Positions 10,473 to 22,882 of a stretch of DNA of 64,000 nucleotides are shown piece by piece; positions within the stretch are counted from its first letter, which is position 1; every line of letters starts with the position of its first letter. A model generated the notes under the pieces. That model was given only the letters and a program-made list of their open reading frames with translations. It was not told the origin of the DNA and ran no database searches. Source of the DNA: Polietes domitor (lineage: Eukaryota; Arthropoda; Insecta; Diptera; Muscidae); the NCBI GenBank assembly GCA_947397865.1, contig OX377620.1, positions 111,217,037 through 111,281,036 of the forward strand, in the 5' to 3' direction. The position numbers and the translations under genes were made by a program.

Positions 10473-10590
10473 GTTTCCAAAATTATGTAGGGTAATTTAT
10501 TTATTTTTCTGCGAATTATATTCTCTTCCTTCTATTAACGATTGAAATTAATTTTTGACTTAGACCACTATCATTCTAACCGGCACACAG

Positions 10591-11784
10591 AGATAAGACC
10601 AAATAAGTTTACTATGGCTAATCGAAAATTGTGCTAAAAGAAAATGACTTTTGTAGGAGTTTGCCGAAAAACTAAACTACACACTGAGACGAACACTTTC
10701 ACATTTACACTTTGAGTCAAGTTGAGTCCTACATATAACTTTTGGTCCACGACATTTATATGTTGTGCTCACTACGAATCACAAAATTGCAACACTTAAG
10801 AAAACTGACAAGACTACAGTAATCACAAAATGTTAAATATAATTTTTCAACTATTTTCGACGGCCTTCAATTTCAAAAATATAGTCACTTCATTATTTTC
10901 TTTTTACGCCTTAATTTTAAGTATTTTGTATAACTGCATCCCACTTGTTTCAACGGCAAACTTTAAATGCCTCTCAGGCTTGCAGTGTTGCCACCTAGTT
11001 TTCTCCAATACATTTTCTTGATAGCTTGGAGTGTTGGCATTAAGAAAATATATACACATTTAACAATTTCCAAGTTAAATTTTTTGAATTTCTACCAAAA
11101 AATATGGATTTGGGACCATAGTGCAATGGAAGCATATTTAAGTTTTGATCTAAAAAAAGAAGTACACAAAATTTGAGTAAGATTTTCCACATACTTTGGT
11201 TTGAAGAAAATTTGAACTAGAATCTAGTATGTATGAAGAAAAAAATCTTTAGATGTCAATCTTTATGTACATTTGTAGACAACAAAGAACCTGCATTTCT
11301 ATGTTATTGAAATATTGTTTCTAAGTAAAATAAATGATCCCAAATATTTATGTCATTGCAGCAATATGTTGACTGGGGGCCACAGTGTAAAGAGGCGAAC
11401 ATAAAAACAAAATCGAACCACTCTAACGTACATGCATATGTAGTATATATATTTATGTCAATATTTTTGTCGCCTTTGCACATTTTGGATCAACTATATT
11501 TGACTGTGTACATGGACATTCTACAATTACACACACACACATACAAATTTAGTCACGCGAAAAAAATCAATTTCATGAATGAATGAATGAGAATACACCC
11601 ACAACAATGTATGCATATGGACAGGTAAGCCTCCTAAAACGTAAAAATTATGTGCATGTCCACCTTGAAATATAATTGGCGTAGAAACTGTTTTTATGGA
11701 ATTCAAATCATTATTTATTAGAAAATTATATTAATTACTTGCATGTAAACGTATAGTGTTTTAACTAAACAGTAGGTCTGTTCG
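10591..11784. other. AT-rich stretch without recognisable gene
   Basis: Short frames at 10830-11176 and 11350-11586 have no family resemblance and typical AT-rich random composition. A short (AC)n run lies at about 11528-11542. Nothing else is supported. Confidence 0.4.
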
Positions 11785-13110
11785 ATTGTGGCTATATCTT
11801 AAACTGAACCGATTTGACCCATTTTCAGTTGAGATGTTTATAGTAGAAATATAAAGTGCTATGACAAATTTGATCAAAATGGGTTAAGTTATGTGGTTTC
11901 TAGAGCGGAAAAAGTCAAATTGGTAGCAACATTTGTATGGAAGCTATATGTAAATCTGAACTTATTTGACCCATTTTCACCACAGATATTTTTAGTTGAA
12001 ATAAAAGCTGTTGTGATAAATTCGGTTAAATTATGTGGTTTCTAGAACGATAAAAAGTCAAATTGTAAGCGTAATATGTATATCTGAGCCGATTTGACCT
12101 ATTTTTACCAGAGGTGTAAAAAGTAAAAAGGTAAGATGGCAATTTTGAACAAATTCACTTAACTTATGTGGTTTCTAGAGAGGAAAACATCAAATCTGGA
12201 GAGACATTTGTATGGAAGCTATATATAAATCTGAACCGATTTTACCAATTTTCATCAGAAACGTTTCTAGTTAAAATATGAGATGCTGTGAAAATTTGAA
12301 GAAATCTCATAAAATATATGGTTTCTAGAGCGAAAAAAGTCAAATCGGAAGCGAAATAAATATAAAAAAATAAAAATTCGTATGGGGACCAGCTTAACCC
12401 TCTCATGCCCGAATTATCTTTTTAATAAATATATAAAACTTATAAAAATAATAAGGAGAATTTCTAAACAATTTCGAATTACAAGAAACTCAATCAATTG
12501 AAATTTGAGACTTCACTCTCGTTTTCACATTCCTACGCAGACCCAAGTCACCGAATTTTTTGGTTCTCTTTTAAATTACATGTGTAAACAAAAATAAAAA
12601 TTATTAATTCTGCAAAATATGTGATTTTAAATATTTTATATGACTAACTCGCACTGTTGCCTATAGTCAACATTGGGCATAAAATGTTCTGATAAAATGT
12701 GGGCGTAGAAACAATTTTGGGGGTCTGTCATACAATTGAATCCGCTAGGGTCCTCCTTGGGTCAGTTAGTTGTATAAAAATTAGTTTTTGTATGGGAGCC
12801 CCCCTTTCCCCACTTTGAACCCCCATTGAGGCACCTCAAGACATAATGATAAAAATCCGAAATTTTTCATCCGAACTTGTGTAATGCCAGATCAACTTTC
12901 TCTGGCTACAGTTTTCAAATTTGAAAAAATGTTGTTTTCACTACACCCGAACGGACATAGCTAAATCGATTCAAAAAGTGATTTTAATCGATCGGCTTAC
13001 CAAAAATGGCTCTATCTCGCTTCGTTTTGGGTGTTACATACAAATTCACAAAAACACTAGATTATTATGTTTTTGTGAATTTGCAAAGATCGAGAATTTT
13101 GTAATTTCGC
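11785..13110 (-). mobile_element. HINE family A copy A2, degenerate and interrupted
   Basis: Diverged 152-bp-type units occupy 11785-12385 (GTGGTTTCTAGAGCGGAAAA, then CATTTGTATGGAAGCTATAT). The 5'-end block of the same family (GGACATAGCTAAATCGATTC through TTTTGGGTGTTACA) appears at about 12945-13045. Between them, 12386-12899 is unrelated sequence that includes TGTATGGGAGCCCCCC, a word shared with the element at 62335-63533. The copy is therefore split by a later insertion or rearrangement. Confidence 0.7.
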
Positions 13111-15013
13111 AATATTGTTTTTGAAAAGTATCTGAGCATTTTCACTCGTTTGGCATTTTCAATCGTTTTGTATATTGCCTTGGATTTGTTTGGATTTTTA
13201 ATTTTTTTCTGAAATCTGCAACCGAATTTACAGAGGTCACCCTGTCATCGGAAACCCTTGAAACACATCGAATAAAGAATCTCATTCATATGCACATGCA
13301 GCAACAACAGTAACGACAACAACAGTAATAGCAATAACATCAAGTGCAATAATGCAACATGTGGCATGGATTGTATTGCAAATGAGACACAACAAAAGCC
13401 CAAGAGAAGAACATAAACTAACAGACGGACGGATGTATCGCATTGCAGCCATAAGACAGGCCTTTTCACTGACTAATTCAAATCACCCGGAAAGGATTAT
13501 CTAATACAAACACGACAACGCAACAACAACAAATGTTGAAAGTACTCAAGTGTCTGAAGAACACTTAAATAATTGTTTGTCTTTCAGCAGCAATTGTTTA
13601 TGGGGCAGACACTTACAACAGACGTTTCGGTTGGAAATTTGAAATTTAAATTGAATTTTCCAGATACTCAGCGACTCATGATTTTCTTAGTAAATGTTTG
13701 TTTGTTTCTTTTCGTTATATGGCGAATTTTACTTGAAACATCTCGAATGGTTTGCAATTGCAAATTTAGGCTAAAATGTGCTGCTCGCGGGCACGCGGTA
13801 CACTTGTTCAAATACGAGAGAATAGTTGAGTTTGAAAATCGTACTATGCGCGCACAAGACTATTCTCGAGATGTTAGATATTGGGGAGAATATTCGCCAT
13901 AATTTTTGTTTATATTTATTGTTGTTTAATTGAGTAAACATTTTGAAAACTACGAGTGTACAGCCATCCCATACGCATAAGCATGTATTTGTATTAGGTC
14001 GTATCGAAAATAATTAAGGAAAAACAACCAAAAGAAATAAATTTTTATCCTATAGTGCAGGGTTATTTCAATATGCCCCAATGTACACACATTTGTTAAT
14101 ATTTTCTTCTTCTTTTGCGATAAACTTTGCCCAACTTTGTTGTGTTCTCAGTTAATAAACAAATTCATGCCTGAAATGTTTTCTTATCCATTTCTATTCA
14201 TTTCAATTCAATTGAATTGAATTCAATTCAATTTGAAATTTGATTTATCGTCAGTCGCTGTATTATCTAGCATGTGTGGTTGGTTGTCTAGATAGATAAC
14301 CGTAACATTCTTCATTCTTCATCACGAAAAAAAAGAAAAACTCACTCGAATAGTTTTAAAATTTGTATTTTTGTGTGCTAAAGACGTAAATTTTTTAGAT
14401 ATATACGTTGTTTGTTTATGATTTGTTGCTTTTCTTTTGTCGGGTCGTATATTGACTATTTAGACTCATAAAATAACTGACGAGGCCATAGCTTCCATAT
14501 TTATTAATGGATTTTTCATTCAAAATTAATTGTTTCCTTAATTAAGGTGCAAGATGTATGTACAGACGATACATAAATTCGCATTCGGATTTTTTTCGGA
14601 TAAGAAAATATGTTTTGTTTTAGCTTAGGCCCATTGTAGCTAAACAAATGAAACGTTCGAGAAACTGGAACATTTATAGCCCACACAGTTGTCTTGAAAT
14701 TGGAACTTTATTTAGTTTCATGGTACGCCTACTGTCGGCTGAGATATATAGGTTTTTTGGAGTTCGAGTTTCAGAGTGTCATTTCCTGTTAAATAGGCCC
14801 GTGTACACAAAACCAACACTGTCATTTTAAAGATCAGTTGAAAACACTCCGGTCATCCGAAACTACGTTTTCGAAAAAGTTGTTTACGACCGACCTTATA
14901 TGGAATTTCATCCAGCTTCTGTCTGACAGAAGCCGTTTCGAGGCACATGTTGGCTCGCACTTGTCATAGCTCGCGAACTCGAGGACCTGGGCTACAAAAT
15001 CGGTAGGTAACAT
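13111..15013. other. Region with CAA-rich low complexity and no firm gene
   Basis: 13285-13540 is rich in CAACAA/CAATAA words, giving a spurious leucine-rich frame on the other strand. A 109-codon frame at 13573-13902 (+) has a hydrophobic segment (MIFLVNVCLFLFVIWRIL) and an upstream CTTTCAG, but no family match; it could be chance. 14201-14243 is a palindromic run of CAATTCAATTGAATTG words. 14915-14933 is a perfect 9+1+9 palindrome (GCTTCTGTC / GACAGAAGC). Confidence 0.35.
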
Positions 15014-15021
15014 GATTAAAG
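15014..15021. repeat. 8-bp target duplication GATTAAAG (left)
   Basis: GATTAAAG here is repeated exactly at 15949-15956, on the other side of the hAT-like element. Confidence 0.9.
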
Positions 15022-15948
15022 TAGTGACTGGTAAATCGATTCCGATTCTAATCGAGAATCGATTCTGAGGGTTCAAAAACCGATTCTTTTGGAATCGATT
15101 ACATGTGTCCAACTTTATACTGGAATCGATTATCGGTGCTTAGGAATCGAAATTTAATTTAATGTAATACACCCAAAAAGTATGTACTAACTAACATTTG
15201 GTGGTAACAAGTTGTAAAATTTAAAAGTTGTAATTTTATTAATTAAAACAAAAGAAAATGACACTAAGTGTGGAATTGATATGAAAAAATTGACAATGAC
15301 ATAAAGGTTAGGAGTTCAATATGTACCAAACACTTGGGGTTCAAGTATTTGGTAAAGAACATAAAATATTGCGAAAAAAGACATCATCGCTTACAATGGA
15401 AATATCGGATAAAGTAGTAGATGATAATGATTTAACATTTAACATATTATATTATGTAAAATATACATAATATATATAATAAAATACACATAAATAAAAC
15501 CGTCAATGAAAAATATTTGACATCGAAATAAGTGACTAATGTCAAACCATAGTCTAGGTAAAAAATGTAAAGCTAACTTTAAAATTCAATATCTAACGAA
15601 GAAAAGCAATATTTTGAAATTTAATATATAACCTATAGATAACTTTCTTTTAAAAATATTAAAAGTGTCTAAAGATTACAAAATGTTAAACTTATTTTTA
15701 AATCCTAAAAGTAAATATAGATATTAAATTATATATTTTTTCGAAGGCATCATTCGATAGATGGGAAAAAATGTATAAGAAAAATGTTTTGTTAGAAAAA
15801 AAACGTTATGCCTCTCGTGGTTCAACATTTCCACCGATTCCGATTAAGAATCGATTCTCAGGTCCGATTCTTCGATTCTAAGAATCGGATTCAAAAATAG
15901 TTGATCGGGAATCGAGAATCGATTCTTGTCCTCGATTACCATTCACTA
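15022..15948. mobile_element. hAT-like non-autonomous element with perfect 8-bp TSD
   Basis: The left end reads TAGTGACTGGTAAATCGATT; the right end, reversed, reads TAGTGAATGGTAATCGAGG. The flanking octamer GATTAAAG is identical on both sides. TAGNG-type tips and 8-bp duplications are the hAT signature. Both subterminal regions are packed with AATCGATTC-type palindromes (15040-15100 and 15835-15925). The 927-bp interior is AT-rich with no transposase frame. Superfamily is inferred from ends and target duplication. Confidence 0.88.
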
Positions 15949-15956
15949 GATTAAAG

Positions 15957-16133
15957 TCTGTCAGTTTGTGGACGGAGATACAGCACGTTTTTGAGCGCAC
16001 AGTCGAAATAGTCGACGAAAAATGAAAATTTAAAAAAGTAAAAAATGTCAAAAAACTTTCGAGTTTTACGATGTGTAATATTGGAAAACGGCCCAATATT
16101 TTTAAACAATTATTATCTATCTTATCTATATAT
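15957..16133. other. Short AT-rich spacer
   Basis: This sequence continues the pre-insertion flank of the hAT-like element. Nothing recognisable is seen. Confidence 0.4.
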
Positions 16134-17420
16134 AACAAGTAAGGAAAAACTATAGTCGGGCGGGGCCGACTCTATGATACACTCCACTTTCAATCCGAAT
16201 ACTTAATTTAATTTAATTCGGTGAAAAAGTGAAAACGGGAAGGATTTTTGTATCCTGTAAATGTATGTGTTTGACAAAAAATGTTAAATCGGAAAGGACA
16301 TTTGTTTGGGGGTATATTGAAATCTGAAACGAAATAGGTGAAATATAATATGTATAGTTTGGCCAAAATCGGTTAAACTTTTAGGAGCAACATTTGTATT
16401 TGGGCTATATCAAAATCTGAACCGATCTTAGCCACTTTCACCATAGGTTTTTTACTTGGATTATAAGCTGTTGTGCCAAATTTAACGAAAATCGAGTACA
16501 ATATGTGGCTTCTAAAGCGGCAAAATGTCAAATCGGGAGCGACATTTGTATGGGGGCTATATCTAAATCTAATTCTGAACCGATCTTACCCACTTTCAGC
16601 ATAGGTGTTTCTAGTTCAATTATAAAATGTTGTGCCAATTTTAAAGAAAATCGGGTTCAATATGTAGTTTCTAGAGCGGAAAATGTCAAATCGGGAGCGA
16701 CATTTGTATGGGGGCTATATCTAAATCTGAACTGATCTTACCTAATTTCTGCATATGTGTTTCTAGTTGGATTATAAGATGTTGTGCCAAAATTAAAGAA
16801 AATCGAGTGAAATATGTGGTTTCTAGAGCGGAAAATGTCAAATCGGGAGCGATATTTGTATGGAGGCTATGTCTAAATCTGAACCGATCTTACCGAATGT
16901 CTGCATAGGTGTTTCTAGTTGGATTGTAAGATGTTGTGTCAAATTTAAAGAAAATCGGGTACCATATGTCGTTTCTAGAGCGGAAAATGTCAAATCGGGA
17001 GCGACATTTGTATGGGGGCTATATCTAAATCTGAACCGATCTTATCCAATTTTTGAATAGGTGTTTCTAGATGGATTATAAGATGCTGTGCCAAATTTAA
17101 AGAAAATTGGGTACAATATGTGGTTTCTAGAGCGGAAAATGTCAAATCGGGAGTGACATTTGTATGGGGGCTATATCTAAATCTGAACCGATTTGCCTCA
17201 AATTAATTAATTTTTGTTAAGAGCGGACTATAATTGCGACCTGTAATTTGATTACAACAATAGATGGACAGACGTCTGTCTGTCAGACGGACATTGCTAA
17301 ATCGACTCAGAAAGTGATTCTAAGTCGATCGGTATACTTAACAAGGGGTCTATCTCCCTTCCTTTTGGGTGTTACAAACAAATGCACAAAGACATAATAC
17401 TCTCGTGGAGTGTATAAAAA
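16134..17420 (-). mobile_element. HINE family A copy A3, complete
   Basis: Read on the minus strand, the 5' end is TTTATACACTCCACGAGAG (near 17415-17397). The 3' end has AGTCGGCCCCGCCCGACT-type hairpin DNA (near 16160-16180) followed by CCTTACTTGTT. Subterminal inverted copies of ATACACTCCAC occur at both ends. About five 152-bp units lie between, for example at 16708 and 16860. Short frames of about 66 codons recur once per unit, but the period is not a multiple of three. Confidence 0.85.
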
Positions 17421-18565
17421 TGTATCTGTGTTTGTAAGTTTGTTTGTTTGTTCTTTAGTCTAAACAATTGGACCGAACATCTTGATTTTTTTTCAGTATG
17501 TTCATGCTGAACTGGTGGTGAAAATAGGCTATATAAATTTTTGATATTTTCAGTGGGCGTGGCATCTCCCACACAAATTGGGAATTTATTCGTTTTTTAT
17601 AAATTAGCATATTCGGAGTACTGTTGCAGCTAGAGTCTTGAATTTTTGTGAAAGTTCACTAATTTTTAATCAGCACAGTTGTGCACGAAGCTATAAGCCA
17701 TTTTAGAATATACTCAGTTCTATGACAGACACACTACTGAAATTTTGTGCGAGTGCATCTAGGATCAATATACGTAGTTGTGCCAAAAATGGGTGGTACT
17801 GGAAAAGTGGGCGTGGTATCTCCCATACGAAGTTAAAACCTATTATCGAATATTGTCAGTTCTATAACACCTAGGGTGCTAAAATTTTGTGTGGTAGATC
17901 CAGTGTAAATAGTTATGTAAAGATAGGCGGAAAGTGGGCGTGACCCTTCCCATATGAAACTAAAACCGGTTTTACAGTATATTCGACAACGAGATGGGCG
18001 GAAAGTGGCCGTGACCCTTCCCATACGAAATAAAAACCAGTTTTAGAGTATATTCGACACCGAGATTCCTATATTGTTATGTGAGTTAATTTATTTTTAA
18101 CCTGCTTAGACAATATACAAATGAGCGGGATTTGAAAGATGGGGATGTTTTGATTTGAATTTTGTAAAATTACACGTTTTCTTTGGATTTTCTTAGCACA
18201 ATAGTAAAGAAAGGTTACAAAAAAAAAGAAATATTTATTCGTGAAAAGCCGACTTAAGTCAAGGAAACGGAAATTATATTATTTTTATAGTGTTTGTGTT
18301 GTTTGATTAGTGAACAATTTGATTAATTTTCTATGTGTTTTGAATGTAGTAAAATCAATCTGATTTTTGACATTTCTTCCTTTATTCGCCGTAGTTCTGT
18401 AGTTTTCAATATTCTCCATGGAACATATCCATTTCTTTAGTATCTCAGGGAAGTACCTTGATTATAAGTGGTACATATATTACCGATCACAAGAAAATAC
18501 AATATGAAACCCGATTTTATCGTCTTTTTTCTGCCTGGAGAAGCGGGCGGGGGTTCAGCTAGTAC
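17421..18565. repeat. Degenerate repeats with GTGGGCGTG...CCCATA motif, and a possible helitron-like end
   Basis: The motif GGGCGTG followed by CTCCCA or CTTCCCATA recurs at about 17557, 17810, 17936 and, diverged, at 18005. It is each time followed by AAACC-rich sequence and TATTCGACA-like words, giving degenerate units of about 70-250 bp. Downstream, 18540-18565 (GGCGGGGGTTCAGCTAGT) ends in CTAGT, reminiscent of a helitron 3' end, but no paired 5' end or firm hairpin was found. Confidence 0.4.
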
Positions 18566-18689
18566 AAAATAAAAAATATTATAAAAATAAAAAAGAAATG
18601 AAAAATCTTATAAAAATACATTCTAACGTCCAAATGAATGAATTGTGAACTTGAACTTAGCCCAGTTGCACAAAAATGGGGCGTTTAAA

Positions 18690-18930
18690 CTGCAGTAATG
18701 TGGCAAGAAGGGACACATTTTCCCTCTGGACCGATTTCGCCCACTTTCAATTCCAAACAATATACAACCATTAGACGCATAGTGTAAAATTTGAGCCCCC
18801 TAGCTCATTTTGTTCGCGAGCGTGCTTTCAATAGACAGACGGAATACGTGACGGAATACACGATCAGAATATGTATACTTTATGCAGTTTCTGTTGAATA
18901 TTTGAAACTGATACAAACGGAATAACAAAA
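18690..18930 (-). mobile_element. HINE family B, 5' end fragment
   Basis: This matches the family B 5' block in reverse: CCCTCTGGACCGATTTCGCC, CTAGCTCATTT, GTGCTTTCAATAGACAGAC and TATACTTTATG. The terminal TATACCCTCCACC is lost. It is a diverged fragment. Confidence 0.65.
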
Positions 18931-19494
18931 ATTGAATACAATAAATTCATCTTTAACCAAAATTCACGTAATAAAAATTGATAAAAAGCCTTTGAAATAG
19001 TTCATGTAGGGGAAAGGAGGGGCGGAACCAATTTCCCCAAGATTGGTTGTAATAAGTTGAATCTGGAGTGGTGATGGAGTCCGAAATGTAATATGTGCGT
19101 TTTAGAATGGTTATTGGCCAATGGTAGTTCACTTTCACTATTATAATATAACATCAAATTTGATCAAGATCAGATACAAAATGTGGGTTCTAGAGAGGTA
19201 AAAGTGCAATTTGGGTGGTCCATTTGTATGGGGGCTACACAAAAAAATGGACCCATCTGTTCTTAGTTGAATAGTAAGATGATCTGGATTATGATAAAGA
19301 TCCCATAAAAAATTTCGCTCAATCAGGGGGACCATTAATATGGGGTATATCTAACGTGACCATCTCTTATTGGGCAAAAAGCGGGATTTATGAATTCAAA
19401 AAAGCGGGATTTTGTTGAAAAAAAAACGGGATCGTGAAAATTTAAACTAATGTGTTTAGAATATTTATGACAGGCATGCAAAATTAAAAAAAAA

Positions 19495-19745
19495 GATTTT
19501 TTGCAACTTCGTAATTTTAGGGTCACAATGGGAAAAGAGGCAGATGTACCAACAATACGGCTTTATCTGGAATCTTGAACTTCAGGCTCCCCTGATTGTG
19601 TGAGCTGTTAGGATTGTAAATTGGCCAGAGGCATCAAATTTTTCCCTAGAAAGGACTGAAAATAATTAAGTAAGTAAAACAATATTTAGCGTATTTAAGC
19701 AAATTTTTTTAAAGATTGCTGCAGGAATGTTCTGTAAAATTATTT
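19495..19745 (+). mobile_element. HINE family B, internal fragment
   Basis: Diverged family B sequence: CGTAATTTTAGGGTCACAAT, then a TTTTTCCCTAGAAAGGACTG block and a TATTTAGCGTATTTAAGC block, as in the 5' region of complete copies. Both ends are missing. Confidence 0.5.
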
Positions 19746-19756
19746 AAACAACAAAC

Positions 19757-21136
19757 ACAATTTTTATACCCTAGACCACTTCGCGCCAAATGTTTGTAAC
19801 ACCAAGAAATAATCGAGCTAGACCCACCATCAAGAATCACCAGCTGAATCGATTTAACGATGTCTGTCTGTCCGTCCGTCCGTCTGCTGTCCATCTAATC
19901 TTGTTCGCACTCTACAGGTCGCAATTGTTGTCCGATTGTCATGAAATTTGGCAGAAGTTATTTTTTTTGGCCAAGGACCATTGGTATTGAATTTGGAGGA
20001 AATCGGTTCAGATTTAGATATAGTCCCCATACAAATGTCGCTCCCGATTTGACATTTTCCGCTCTAGAATCGACATATTGTACCCAATTTGCTTTAAATT
20101 TGGCAGAACATCTTATAATCCAACTAGAAACACGTACGCAAAAATTGGGTAATATCGGTTCAGATTTAGATATAGCCCCCATATAAATGTCGCTCCCGAT
20201 TTCACTTTTTCCGCTCTAGAAACGACATATTGTACCCGATTTTCTTTAAATTTTGCAGAAAATCTTATAATCCAACTAGAAACACGTATGCAAAAATTGG
20301 TTAAGATCGGTTCAGATTTAGATATAGCCCCCATACAAATGTCACTCCCGATTTGACATTTTCCGCTCTAGAAACGACATATTGTACCCGATTTTCTTTA
20401 AATTTTGCAGCAAATCTTATAATCCAACTAGAAACACGTATGCTGAAATTGGGTAAGATCGGTTCAGATTTAGATATAGCCCCCATACAAATGTCGCTCC
20501 CGATTTGACATTTTCCGCTCTAGAAACGACATATTGTACCCGATTTTCTTTAAATTTTGTAGAACATCTTATAATCCAACTAGAAACACGTATGCAAAAA
20601 TTGGGTAATATCGGTTCAGATTTAGATATAGCCCCCATATAAATGTCGCTCCCGATTTCACTTTTTCCGCTCTAAAATCCACATATTGTACCCGATTTTC
20701 TTTAAACTTGTCACAACATCTTATAAGCCAACTAAAAAACCTATGGTGAAAGTGGGTAAGATCGGTTCAGATTTAGATATAGCCCTCATACAAATGTTGC
20801 TCCCGAATGTTTAACCGATTTTGGCCAAATTTTTTGTTTTAGGTGATGCCCATACTTTGGTATGACTTTGGTATACTACTGTATAATTTGTATTTGTCTG
20901 TCGGACAATTGGATCAATTACCATATTATTTACCATACTCGTTAAATTTGACTAAAGATGAATTTATAGCATATAAATTATATGAATATAATTTATATAA
21001 TTTGTATGAACTACATAAAATTACTCCCATGAAATACCTGGGTTTAGTAATCAAAGCGAGGTACATATGCAGGGAGTGGTGTAGGGTATTATATAGTCGG
21101 CCCCGCCCGACTTTAGCCTTTCCTTACTTGTTTTTA
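19757..21136 (+). mobile_element. HINE family A variant with a different 5' end (A-prime)
   Basis: The 5' end is TTTTTATACCCTAGACC and the next 200 bp (GTCTGTCCGTCCGTC, then CCAAGGACCATTGGTATTG) differ from ordinary family A. From about 20000 it runs into reverse-oriented 152-bp units, with frames repeating at 20182, 20334, 20486 and 20638. It closes with the family A hairpin GTCGGCCCCGCCCGAC (about 21098-21113) and CCTTTCCTTACTTG. It is therefore the same repeat core and 3' end joined to another 5' end. A related 5'-end fragment lies at 22990-23166. Confidence 0.82.
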
Positions 21137-22082
21137 AATATTTAACATATGTCGACGTGTATGTTTCTTCTTCTACGCAAAGTCGAAAGATTAGGCGTGG
21201 CTGAAGTTAACGCTTTTTTACTAGTTTTAATGAATTTTGAAAAATATATTATAAAAATTGTCATAGTGTTAAATGCAATATTCAAAATGAAAAAAAAAAT
21301 CTACACATAATTTGTATATGTTGTTTATTAGGCTAGAATTTCATGGGTCTATATTTTATTAATAGTAAAAAGCTATCTAAAGGTGCTTATGAAACTGTCA
21401 AACATACGACTATATTATTGAAACCAGCTACATTTTTATACCAGCTAGTAACATAATGGTATCCTTCCATAAAATGTTTGGCAGTCTATGTCTTATTAAT
21501 ATATGTTTTAAATTAACCAATTGAACAACGCAGTATTGCATTTAATTCTATCAAAATATGGATTAACTTGATATTAATAATCTTAAATATTCCCTTAAAA
21601 CTAGAGCCTTAATATATAAAAAGGACAATTAATTAAATATTTTAGAAATTGTGTATCTTTGTCGGTTACCAAAAATTTATTAAGTGACAAATTTTAATTG
21701 ATAATGTACCAAAAATAATTTAAAACAAAAAAGCGGGATTATGCGGGACTTTTTGTAAAAAAGCGGAATTATGCGGGATGTAAAATTAACGCGGGACTGA
21801 CCATCAAAAAGCGGGATAGATGGTCACGGGAATGGATGGTCACCTTAGGTATACCAGCATTATTCCGTTTTTTTAACTGCTTTTTCTTCTTTACATAATT
21901 TTTGATACGTTATAGTTTCAAAATATTCTAAACCCAAATATTTGCAAATACAATATTCTTATATATCTACAAAATCCCACCAAATCCCGTTTTTTGAATT
22001 CATATATCCCGCTTTTTGGCCAAATAGAGATGGTCACTTTAGGTATACTAAACCACGGACCCGGTCGATTTTCTCCAAATTA

Positions 22083-22882
22083 CAACAAGTAAGAAAAGAA
22101 AAGACGGGCGGGGCCGACTCTATGATACAATCCGAATACAATTTAATTCGGTGAAAACGGGAAGGATTTTTGTATCCTGTAAATGTATGTGTTTGACAAA
22201 AAATGTTAAATCGGAAAGGAAATTTGTACGGGGGTATATTGAAATCTGGAACGTAATAGGTGATATATAATATGTAGTTTGGCCAAAATCGGTTAAACAT
22301 TTGGGATCAACATTTGTATTGGGGCTACATCTAAATCTGAACCGATCTTACCCACTTTCACCATAGGTGTTTTTAGGTTGATTATAAAATGTTGTGCCAA
22401 TTTTAAAGAAAATATATGATTTCTAGAGCGGCAAAAGTCAAATCGGGAGCGGCATTTGTATGGGGGTTATATGTTAATCTGAAGCAACCTAGTCCACTTT
22501 AGCCACACGTGTTTCTAGTTGGATTATAAGATGTTGTGCCAAACTTAAAGAAAATAGGGTACAATATGTGGTTTCTAGAGCGGAAAATGTAAAATCGGGA
22601 GCGACATTTGTATGGGGGCTATATATAAATCTGAACCGATTTGCCTCAAATTAAATAGCGTTCGTCCTTGATCCACAAAACTTACTTGTGCCAATTTTTG
22701 TTAACATCGGACGATAATTGCGACCTGTAATTTGATTACAACAATAGATGGACAGACAGACGGACATTGCTAAATCGTCGTAAAAGTCGATCGGTATACT
22801 TAACAATGGGTCTACCTCGCTTCCTTTTGGGTGTTACAAACAAATGCACAAAGCCATAATACTCTCGTGGAGTGTATAAATA
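22083..22882 (-). mobile_element. HINE family A copy A4, short
   Basis: Both termini are present: GGGCGGGGCCGACTCTATGA at the 3' (left) side and CTCTCGTGGAGTGTATAAA at the right. Only about two to three tandem units remain, so copy number in the core varies between elements. The left hairpin stem is changed (GACGGGCGGGGCCGAC). Confidence 0.82.

Larger units (their letters stand above)
8294..10590 (-). mobile_element. Tc1-like element interrupted by a mariner-type insertion
   Basis: Inverted termini of about 32 bp face each other at about 8296-8327 and 10556-10587; both contain GTTAGAATGATAGTGGT and start TGTGCC. Two pieces of one minus-strand transposase, 10472-10283 and 9005-8633, flank the mariner at 9008-10280, so the mariner inserted into this Tc1. 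The N-terminal DNA-binding half of the transposase is missing: only about 85 bp separate the first catalytic segment from the right terminus. Precise target duplication is unclear. Confidence 0.85.
19343..22044. mobile_element. Unclassified element with TIRs of about 65 bp, carrying nested HINE DNA
   Basis: Inverted copies lie at 19343-19412 and 21976-22044; both contain GTGACCATCTCT, CAAAAAGCGGGAT and ATGAATTCAAAAAA. Another inverted tip, GATGGTCACCTTAGGTATACC in reading order, lies at 21834-21854, and AAGCGGGAT words recur at 21730-21820. The interior contains a family B fragment (19495-19745) and a complete family A-type element (19757-21136). No transposase frame is seen. Possible DNA transposon; superfamily unknown. 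Confidence 0.5.

Noticed and set aside
13245..13469. Leucine-rich minus-strand frame
   Set aside because: It is the complement of CAACAA/CAATAA low-complexity DNA.
13573..13902. 109-codon frame with one hydrophobic segment
   Set aside because: No family match, no conserved motif, AT-rich codons. It could be an exon, but the sequence alone does not support it.
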